Position numbers and translations under genes: made by a program. A stretch of 64,000 nucleotides of DNA, from NCBI RefSeq assembly GCF_007018965.1, contig NZ_VJYZ01000010.1, positions 248,001-312,000 on the forward strand, read 5' to 3'. The number at the start of each line of letters is the position of its first letter. The first letter of the stretch is position 1. The notes below the pieces were generated by a model. The model searched no databases and was not told where the DNA came from. It worked only from the letters and a program-made list of their open reading frames with translations. Shown piece by piece: positions 8,269 through 14,544 of the stretch. Source of the DNA: Paracoccus marinus (GTDB lineage Bacteria; Pseudomonadota; Alphaproteobacteria; Rhodobacterales; Rhodobacteraceae).

Positions 8269-9263
8269 TGGACCTGCCCGACGACATGACCGCGATCGAG
8301 ATCACGGCCCCCGGCGACCCGTCGGTCCTGCGGCCCGCGCGGCGCGCGCTGCCGATGCCCGGACCGGGGCAGATCGTGATCCGGGTGGCCTTTGCCGGCG
8401 TGAACCGGCCCGACGTGCTGCAGCGGCTCGGGGCCTATGCGCCGCCGCCCGGCGCGTCCGACCTGCCGGGGCTGGAATGTTCCGGCCACGTCGCCGCCGT
8501 GGGGCAGGGCGTCACCCGCTGGCAGATCGGCGACCCGGTCTGCGCGCTGACGCCCGGCGGGGCGTACGCCGAATACGTCGCGACCCACGCCGACCACGCA
8601 CTGCCGGTGCCGCGGGGGCTGCCCCTGCGCGAGGCCGCGTGCCTGCCCGAGACCTGCTTTACCGTCTGGTCGAACGTCGTCACCCGCGGCCGCCTGCAGG
8701 CGGGCGAACGCTTCCTTGTCCATGGCGGATCGTCCGGGATCGGCACGACCGCGATCCAGATCGCCCGCGCGCTCGGCGCCCGCGTCTGGGCGACGGCCGG
8801 ATCGGACGAGAAATGCGCGGCCTGCGCCCGGCTCGGCGCGACCCCCATCAACTACCGCACCGAGGATTTCGTCGAGCTGCTGCAGGACGAGGGCGGCGCC
8901 GACCTGATCCTCGACATGGTGGGCGGCGACTACATCGCCCGCAACCTGCGCGCGCTGGCGGACGACGGGCGGCTGGTGTTCATCGCCTTTCTCGGCGGCC
9001 CCAAGGCCGAGATCAACTTCGCCCAGATCATGGCGCGCCGCCTGACCGTCACCGGCTCGACCCTGCGCCCGCAATCCGACCTGTCCAAGGCCGCGATCGC
9101 GGACGACCTGCGCCGGCACGTCTGGCCGATGGTCGAGGCGGGCAAGCTGCGCCCGGTCATGGACGAGGAGTTCGCCCTGACCGACGCGGCCGCCGCCCAC
9201 GCGCGCATGGAAGCGGGCGATCACATCGGCAAGATCGTGCTGCGGGTGGCGGGGGAGGACTGA
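8268..9263 (+). CDS. NAD(P)H:quinone oxidoreductase (PIG3/zeta-crystallin-like)
   Basis: This zinc-independent medium-chain dehydrogenase/reductase has 331 residues. The N-terminal GroES-like domain contains VAFAGVNRPDVLQRLGAYAPPPG and LECSGHVAAVG. The nucleotide-binding fold begins at residues 150-163 (VHGGSSGIGTTAIQ). The structural-zinc cysteines of alcohol dehydrogenases are absent. Family members of the TP53I3/PIG3 type reduce quinones with NADPH. The TGATG overlap with the COQ9-family gene suggests co-translation, so a role near the quinone pool is plausible but inferred. AAGGGG lies eight bases before the ATG. Confidence 0.9.
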   Translation: MDLPDDMTAIEITAPGDPSVLRPARRALPMPGPGQIVIRVAFAGVNRPDVLQRLGAYAPPPGASDLPGLECSGHVAAVGQGVTRWQIGDPVCALTPGGAYAEYVATHADHALPVPRGLPLREAACLPETCFTVWSNVVTRGRLQAGERFLVHGGSSGIGTTAIQIARALGARVWATAGSDEKCAACARLGATPINYRTEDFVELLQDEGGADLILDMVGGDYIARNLRALADDGRLVFIAFLGGPKAEINFAQIMARRLTVTGSTLRPQSDLSKAAIADDLRRHVWPMVEAGKLRPVMDEEFALTDAAAAHARMEAGDHIGKIVLRVAGED

Positions 9264-9271
9264 CCGGAACG

Positions 9272-9676
9272 CTACGCCGCCGCGGCAGACCGGACCGGCA
9301 GCGACTGCAGGACGCCGAAGGCAAGCTCCACCGCCAGAAAGCCCCATAGCAGCGGCGTTGCGCCATGCGCCAGCGCAACAGCCATCCAGGCCGAGAAAAG
9401 CCAGCGCCCGACGGCGTCGAATCGCGCATAGGCCGGATCGCCCGACCGCAGCCGAACGATCGCCCACAGCGCCACGATCGTGCCGAAGAAGTTCGCGAAC
9501 AGCGCGCCATGCGCGTCAAGATCGGGCAGCGCCGGCAGCCCCGCCGCGAGGTGGACCCATTGCAGCGCGGCCCATGCGACTGCCAGGAACATCGGCGTGG
9601 CAAAGGGCAGCGCAACGGCCAGGTCGTACCACGCGGAGACGCGATAGATGCGGTTCATTCGGGCAGGTTCGAGCAT
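9272..9676 (-). CDS. Small four-helix membrane protein under MerR control
   Basis: This 134-residue integral membrane protein has about four hydrophobic helices (around LAVALPFATPMFLAVAWAAL, LFANFFGTIVALWAIV, WLFSAWMAVALAHG and LLWGFLAVELAFGVLQSL). I do not recognise a named family. The ATG at 9676 has AGGA nine bases upstream; MNRIYRVSAWYD at 9658 is an alternative start. It faces a MerR-family gene, and its promoter has the 19-bp spacer typical of MerR-activated promoters (9711-9741). It is therefore probably the main target of that regulator. The inducing signal cannot be read from the sequence. Confidence 0.7.
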   Translation of the reverse strand: MLEPARMNRIYRVSAWYDLAVALPFATPMFLAVAWAALQWVHLAAGLPALPDLDAHGALFANFFGTIVALWAIVRLRSGDPAYARFDAVGRWLFSAWMAVALAHGATPLLWGFLAVELAFGVLQSLPVRSAAAA

Positions 9677-9710
9677 CGTTCATCGTCCTGATGATTTCCA
9701 ATGCGGACGC

Positions 9711-9741
9711 TGCTACACCTTGGACCACGCTTAAGGGTCAA
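9711..9741 (-). promoter_or_regulatory. MerR-type promoter/operator with 19-bp spacer
   Basis: On the minus strand TTGACC (9741-9736) is separated by 19 bases from a weak -10 (GTAGCA, 9716-9711). The long spacer contains an inverted repeat, ACCTT at 9717-9721 with AAGGGT at 9733-9738. Over-long spacers holding a dyad are the hallmark of promoters twisted into activity by MerR-family proteins. It points into the membrane-protein gene at 9676 and lies directly upstream of the divergent merR-type gene. Confidence 0.6.
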
Positions 9742-9750
9742 GAGATTTCG

Positions 9751-10194
9751 ATGCGGATAGGAGAGCTTGCCCGGCGGGCGGGGGTAAGCCCCGACACGCT
9801 GAGGTTCTACGAAGCGCGCGGGCTGATCGCGGCCGATCGCCGGCCGAACGGCTATCGCGACTATCCGACCGGGGAGCTGGCGCGGGTGGCCCTGATCCGG
9901 CAGGCGAAAGCGCTCGGGTTTTCGCTGGCTGAGATCGGTGTGCTGCTCGATCAGATCGGTGGCGAGCTGCCGCCCGCCGAGGTCGCGGCGCTGCTGCAGC
10001 CGAAGCTTGACGAGATCGACGCGCGCATCGCCGCGATGACATCCCTGCGCCAGCTGCTTGCAGACCGGATCGACCGTCCCTGCCCGCTGGCGGTCGGGGC
10101 GCGGCCGGCGGGCGGGCCCGGTCAGCCCGGCGCTTCCATCAGCAGGGCGCCGGCGCAGTCGCGGCGGCTGTCGGGGGCGCAGTCGCGCGGCTGA
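9751..10194 (+). CDS. MerR family transcriptional regulator
   Basis: This 147-residue regulator begins with a winged helix-turn-helix (MRIGELARRAGVSPDTLRFYE, then RPNGYRDYPTGELARVALIRQAKALGFSLAEIG). A dimerisation coiled coil follows around residues 85-115 (LQPKLDEIDARIAAMTSLRQLL). The C-terminus is short and has a single Cys (RPCPLAV), which argues against a canonical CxnC metal site of the CueR/ZntR type. Start at 9751. The gene is divergent from the membrane-protein gene at 9272-9676 and shares the dyad-bearing promoter. Its last 73 bases overlap the 3' end of the convergent RNase T2 gene. Confidence 0.9.
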   Translation: MRIGELARRAGVSPDTLRFYEARGLIAADRRPNGYRDYPTGELARVALIRQAKALGFSLAEIGVLLDQIGGELPPAEVAALLQPKLDEIDARIAAMTSLRQLLADRIDRPCPLAVGARPAGGPGQPGASISRAPAQSRRLSGAQSRG

Positions 10195-10769
10195 AGGTCG
10201 CGGGTCAGGCAGATCCGCACCTCGTCCAGGCGCTTTCCGTTGCAGGTGACGGTGATCCCGTTGCGGGTCATGTCGGGGTTGGCCTGGATGAAGGCGTCCT
10301 CGACCACCCCGGCGGGCAGGGTCACGTCGCGCGGCAGCATCTTCAGCAGCGCCGGCACCTCGGCCCCGGCGGCGGCGTCGCGCACCGCCGCGTAGTAGCC
10401 CTGCGCCGACAGCCCCGAACAGCGGCCGTGCTTCTGCCACTGATACCAGGCCAGCCCGCCCGACCCCATCACGTCGGCCATCGCCGCGCTTTCGCGGCGC
10501 GAGGGGTCGCGTTCGGCGGTGCGGCAGTCGGCGGGCCAGCCGTCCTCGTATTGCGGCCACAGCCCGTGGACCACGAAGGCGGTGCGGCGGCGCGGGTCGC
10601 ACTGCGCCTCGTCCCGGCCGCGACCCTCGGTCGCGCACCATGACGGCGACCAGCTGAGCGCCAGGACGTAATAGTCGAAATCGCCGGCCACGTCCTGCGC
10701 GGCGGCCGCCGGCGGCAGGGTGCAAAGGGCCGACAGGAAGGCTGCGGCGGCGGCGGCGATGGTTTTCAT
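10122..10769 (-). CDS. Secreted ribonuclease T2 family protein
   Basis: This is a T2-family endoribonuclease, which cleaves single-stranded RNA via 2',3'-cyclic phosphates in the periplasm or outside the cell. It is 215 residues long with a signal peptide (MKTIAAAAAAFLSALC, cleavage near AAAAQD). Both catalytic segments are intact: CAS I FVVHGLWPQY with His68 and CAS II WYQWQKHGRCSG with His114. Eight or so Cys in the mature part suggest disulfides. It is a single gene, tail-to-tail with the merR-type gene with 73 bases of overlap. Bacterial T2 enzymes usually scavenge phosphate or nucleotides, but the role here is unknown. Confidence 0.92.
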   Translation of the reverse strand: MKTIAAAAAAFLSALCTLPPAAAAQDVAGDFDYYVLALSWSPSWCATEGRGRDEAQCDPRRRTAFVVHGLWPQYEDGWPADCRTAERDPSRRESAAMADVMGSGGLAWYQWQKHGRCSGLSAQGYYAAVRDAAAGAEVPALLKMLPRDVTLPAGVVEDAFIQANPDMTRNGITVTCNGKRLDEVRICLTRDLQPRDCAPDSRRDCAGALLMEAPG

Positions 10770-10810
10770 GGCGCCCAGCCTAGACGCGCGCGGGGGCCGG
10801 CAAAAGGGGC

Positions 10811-10839
10811 TTCAAACGTCCCGTCCTTCTGCGTATATT
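10811..10839 (+). promoter_or_regulatory. Predicted sigma-70 promoter of trcR
   Basis: TTCAAA (10811-10816) and TATATT (10834-10839, five of six matches) are separated by 17 bases in an unusually A/T-rich patch. Initiation near 10846 would leave a ~77-base leader. A short inverted repeat, ATTCC and GGAAT (10849-10867), lies around the start of transcription. Confidence 0.45.
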
Positions 10840-10922
10840 ATCCGTCAATTCCCGAAATTCAGGAATGGCGCCCCGCGCCACCCGGTTTCACCGGACAGGA
10901 CACGTTTGCGAAGGAGCAACCC

Positions 10923-11642
10923 ATGAACAAGCCGCTGATGGCCAAGGCCACCGCCGTCTGGCTGGTCGACAACACCACCCTGAGCTTCAAGCAGATCGGC
11001 GATTTCTGCGGCCTGCACGAGCTGGAAGTGCAGGGCATCGCCGATGGCGACGTGGCCACCGGGGTCAAGGGGTTCGATCCCGTCGCCTCGAACCAGCTTG
11101 ACCCGGTCGAGATCGAGAAGGGCCAAAAGGATACCGCCTACAAGCTGAAGCTGAAGCACAACCCCGCCGCCGAGGGCGAGGAAAAGCGCCGCGGCCCGCG
11201 CTACACGCCCCTGTCCAAGCGCCAGGACCGCCCGGCCGCGATCCTGTGGCTGGTCAAGTTCCACCCGGAGCTTGCGGACGCGCAGATCGCCAAGCTGGTC
11301 GGCACCACCAAGCCCACCATCGCGGCGATTCGCGACCGCACCCACTGGAACATCCAGAACATCACCCCGATCGACCCGGTGGCGCTTGGCCTGTGCCGCC
11401 AGACCGAACTGGACGCCGCCGTCCAGAAGGCCGCGAAGTCCAAGCCCGAGGTGATGACCGACGACGAGCGCCGCAAGCTGGTGTCCACCGAAAGCAGCCT
11501 TGGGATGAGCGACGAGGCGCGGCTGCCGTCCGCGATCGCCGGGCTGGAAAACTTCACCCTGACCCGCGACGAACCCCGCCGCCCGACCGAGGTGGACGCC
11601 GACAGCTTCTTCAACCTGCCGGGCGGCGACGAGGAGGAGTGA
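10923..11642 (+). CDS. Cell-cycle regulator TrcR family (DUF1013) protein
   Basis: This 239-residue cytoplasmic protein belongs to the family conserved in alphaproteobacteria as DUF1013, named TrcR after a cell-cycle transcriptional regulator. The sequence shows two HTH-like segments: residues ~10-45 (ATAVWLVDNTTLSFKQIGDF, then CGLHELEVQGIADGD) and ~105-145 (AAILWLVKFHPELADAQIAK, then LVGTTKPTIAAIRDRTHWN). Between them is a charged linker, and the C-terminal tail is acidic. AAGGAG lies before the ATG, and a good promoter sits at 10811-10839. It stands alone between the RNase T2 gene and the glycan genes. The molecular target is not deducible here. Confidence 0.85.
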   Translation: MNKPLMAKATAVWLVDNTTLSFKQIGDFCGLHELEVQGIADGDVATGVKGFDPVASNQLDPVEIEKGQKDTAYKLKLKHNPAAEGEEKRRGPRYTPLSKRQDRPAAILWLVKFHPELADAQIAKLVGTTKPTIAAIRDRTHWNIQNITPIDPVALGLCRQTELDAAVQKAAKSKPEVMTDDERRKLVSTESSLGMSDEARLPSAIAGLENFTLTRDEPRRPTEVDADSFFNLPGGDEEE

Positions 11643-11806
11643 GGCGCGGGCGGGCGGCTGCCGGACGCTATTGCGAACCGGATGGCTGCCCGGGTCGGGT
11701 TGCACAGTTGTGATGTTTCACCCTTAACGTGTATGGGGGACGACAAGCGGGGCGCAATTAAGGCGTTCCGATCGCGGGTCGTCCGCGTGCATGAGAAGGA
11801 TATTTC

Positions 11807-12601
11807 GTGGCGTTCATCTTTCGCGACGACCCCACCAACGTGGGCGACCACGTCTGCCCCCCGTACAAGTATTTCGACTTCCGCGATGCCCCCGTCTACG
11901 ACGTGATGGACCCCTCGGCGGACCTGTCGACCGAGAAGGTCGTCGTGGTCGGCGGCGGCGGGCTGGGGCGCAGGTATTTCCGCAAGCAGCTTGACCGGAT
12001 CGCGGCCTCGCCCCGTCCCTACAAGCTTGTCGCCTGGGGTGTCGGCGCCGACACGGTGATCGACAAGTCGGGCGCGGCGCTTGATCCCGCTGGGGATTAC
12101 GACCTGTTCAGCCCGTTCTTCGACGCCTTCGACATCGTGGGCATCCGCAGCTGGTCCGAGGACCAGCGGTTCACCTGGGTGCCCTGCGCGTCGTCGATGT
12201 CGGGCCTGCTGGACATCTATCGCGACAAGCCGCCGACCAGGACGATCGGCTATTACCAGCACAAGCACACCCGCATGGGGGTGGGCACCGGCGACACGGT
12301 AATGACGAACAACGGCACGGACCTGGAAAGCAAGTTGCGCTTCCTTGCCGACCACGAATACATCGTGTCAAATACCTACCACGGCGTGTTCTGGGCCACG
12401 CTTCTCAACCGCAAGGTCCTGTGCCTTCCATTCAAGTCAGGGTTGTTCTCGTACAAGCACAAGCCCGCCTACATCACCACGGAACGTCCCGGCGACGATG
12501 ATCTGCATCGGGCCGTGTCGTACGACAGCAGCCTGGAGGAATGCCGGGCGGCCAACGTGGCCTTCTACGACCGCCTGCAGGATGAGATTGGCCCGTTCTG
12601 A
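11807..12601 (+). CDS. Polysaccharide pyruvyl transferase-like protein
   Basis: This 264-residue protein resembles the polysaccharide pyruvyltransferase (CsaB/WcaK) superfamily, which adds ketal pyruvate to sugars. Visible features are the N-terminal NVGDHVCPPYKYFDF, the first Rossmann core with KVVVVGGGGLGRRYFRKQL, an IVGIRSWSEDQRFTWVPCAS segment, and the late YIVSNTYHGVFWATLLNRKV block, where the superfamily has its conserved SxxxHxxI/F motif. It is shorter than typical members (~350), so it could be a divergent or specialised form. The GTG start has AAGGA six bases upstream. The stop overlaps the ATG of the next glycosyltransferase by one base, which implies a common pathway. Confidence 0.75.
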   Translation: MAFIFRDDPTNVGDHVCPPYKYFDFRDAPVYDVMDPSADLSTEKVVVVGGGGLGRRYFRKQLDRIAASPRPYKLVAWGVGADTVIDKSGAALDPAGDYDLFSPFFDAFDIVGIRSWSEDQRFTWVPCASSMSGLLDIYRDKPPTRTIGYYQHKHTRMGVGTGDTVMTNNGTDLESKLRFLADHEYIVSNTYHGVFWATLLNRKVLCLPFKSGLFSYKHKPAYITTERPGDDDLHRAVSYDSSLEECRAANVAFYDRLQDEIGPF

Positions 12602-14544
12602 TGACAGCTGACAAACCCCTCGCCGATATTGCGTCGCTCTGGATCGAGGGGCCGCTGTCCTGGATGGAGCGGGCCTCGATCCAGAGCTTCCTCGACCTGG
12701 GGCACCGCTATACGCTTTACAGCTACGGCGAGGTCCCGAACGTGCCCGAAGGGGCCGTTCACCGGGATGCGCGCGAGATCTGGGCGCAGGACGAGATCGT
12801 CGTCCATGCCAAGGCGAAAAGCCCCGCGATCCACGCCGACGTGTTCCGCGCCATCATGACGTGCAAGACGCGGCAGGTCTGGGCCGATACCGACATCATC
12901 GCGGTGCGCCCCTTTGCGCTGGCCGGTGGATGGTATCTTGGCTACGAGCGCGGCGCGAAGCTTGGCAACGCGATCATGGGCTTTCCCGAGGGGTCCGAGA
13001 CGGCGCGCCTGCTGTCCGAGTTCCTGTCGTCGGAAAACATGGTGCCGCCGTGGTTCAACGCGGGCGGGCAGAAGCAGCTTCGCAAGATGCTGGAGAACGG
13101 CCAGACGATCCGCCTGGGCGATCTGCCCTGGGGCAGCACCGGGCCCCAGGCGCTGAGCTATTATGCCGAGCTGACGGGCGAGATCAGCCACGCCCAGCCG
13201 GTCGCCACGTTCTTCCCGGTCGATTTCGGCGCGCGGAAGATGCTGGTCGATCCCAAGCAGGCCGACCGGGTCGCCGCGTTCGAGGCGGACGAGCGCTGCC
13301 TGTCCATCCATCTTTATTCGCGCTGGCTGCGGAAATACACCGAAGGCCGCTTCCCCAAGCAGGGCTCGTGGCTGGGCGACAAGCTGGTCCAGCTGGGGAT
13401 CGCCGAGGCGGATCAGCTCGCCTCGGCCGAGAAGAAGAAAAAAGCAAAGGCGCCCAAGGCGAAGCCGGTGCCGATCGATCCCGAGGCTTTCTTCGCCGAT
13501 CTGGATGCCCGCAAGGATGCCGTGCCGGGCGGGGCGAACACCTCGCCCCACGGGCGCATCGTCGCGGTGACCATGGCCAAGGACGAAGGCCCCTACGTGC
13601 TGGAATGGGTGGCCTATCACCACCTGCTGGGGTTCACCGACCTGCTCGCCTTTACCAACGACTGCACCGACGGCACCGACGAGATGCTGGACGCGCTGGC
13701 GAAGCTTGGCCTTGTCACGCGGATCGACAACCCGCCGCTGGGCACCAAGCCGCCGCAGTCGCGTGCGTTGCGCCGGGCTCAGGTCCATCCGCTGGTCAGG
13801 GCAGCCGACTGGGTGATGGTCTTTGATTTCGACGAGTTCGTCAGCATCAAGGCGGGCGAGGGCCGGGTGGACGACGCGATCGACATCATCAAGGACCGGG
13901 GCGCCACCGGCATGGCGATGACCTGGCGCTTCTTCGGAAGCGGGGGCGTGCCGCGCTATTCCGACCGCCTGGTGACCGAGCGGTTCACCAACGCGGCGGG
14001 CGACGACTTCGTGAAGGGCTTCGGGGTCAAGACCCTGTTCAGCCACCAGCCCGGCATCAAGCTGGCGATCCACCGCCCCAACATCGCGGGCAAATCCGAC
14101 AGCGAGCGGGTGGTGTTCAACTGGGTCAACGGATCGGGCAACCCGGTCGACGGTCGGGTGATGACCTGGCGCCAGACCCGCAACACGGCGGGCTACGATT
14201 TCGCGCAGGTGAACCACTACGGCGTGAAGTCGGGCGAGGAGTTCCTGATGCGCCGACTGCGTGGCGACGTGCTGAACAACCACGGCAAGTACGACGACGC
14301 GTATTTCCAGCAGTTCGACCGCAACGAGACCACGGACCGGTCGGCCGCGGACCGGGGCCGCAAGGTCAAGGCGTTCATCGCCAAGCTGCTGAAGGACCCG
14401 GACGTCGCGGCGGCGCAGAAGCTGATCGAGTCGCGCTATGCCGAAAAGCTGGAACGGCTGCGGACGTCGGATGGCTACGACGACCAGATGCGCAGCCTGC
14501 GCGAGGTCGCCGATCAGCCCTTGGCCAGCGCCACGAGTTCGTAG
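12601..14544 (+). CDS. Two-domain glycosyltransferase (DXD-type plus GT2/GT92-like)
   Basis: This 647-residue protein appears to be a fusion of two glycosyltransferase modules. The N-terminal ~275 residues resemble the DXD sugar-binding region family of capsular and alpha-glycosyltransferases (AIHADVFRAIMTCKTRQVW followed by ADTD at 95-98). A Lys/Ala/Pro linker follows (~277-312). From residue ~320 a GT2/GT92-like module begins (VAVTMAKDEGPYVLEWVAYH, FTNDCTDGTDEMLDAL, WVMVFDFDEFVSIK). A conserved NHYGVKSGEEFLMRRLRGDV segment occurs near the end. No membrane segments are seen, so it acts in the cytosol on a lipid-linked or protein acceptor. It is translationally coupled to the pyruvyltransferase-like gene. 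Its end overlaps the convergent mutS by 31 bases. Confidence 0.8.
   Translation: MTADKPLADIASLWIEGPLSWMERASIQSFLDLGHRYTLYSYGEVPNVPEGAVHRDAREIWAQDEIVVHAKAKSPAIHADVFRAIMTCKTRQVWADTDIIAVRPFALAGGWYLGYERGAKLGNAIMGFPEGSETARLLSEFLSSENMVPPWFNAGGQKQLRKMLENGQTIRLGDLPWGSTGPQALSYYAELTGEISHAQPVATFFPVDFGARKMLVDPKQADRVAAFEADERCLSIHLYSRWLRKYTEGRFPKQGSWLGDKLVQLGIAEADQLASAEKKKKAKAPKAKPVPIDPEAFFADLDARKDAVPGGANTSPHGRIVAVTMAKDEGPYVLEWVAYHHLLGFTDLLAFTNDCTDGTDEMLDALAKLGLVTRIDNPPLGTKPPQSRALRRAQVHPLVRAADWVMVFDFDEFVSIKAGEGRVDDAIDIIKDRGATGMAMTWRFFGSGGVPRYSDRLVTERFTNAAGDDFVKGFGVKTLFSHQPGIKLAIHRPNIAGKSDSERVVFNWVNGSGNPVDGRVMTWRQTRNTAGYDFAQVNHYGVKSGEEFLMRRLRGDVLNNHGKYDDAYFQQFDRNETTDRSAADRGRKVKAFIAKLLKDPDVAAAQKLIESRYAEKLERLRTSDGYDDQMRSLREVADQPLASATSS

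Noticed and set aside
11700..11728. Promoter TTGCAC-N17-CTTAAC before the pyruvyltransferase-like gene
   Set aside because: The -10 match is poor and no second feature supports it.
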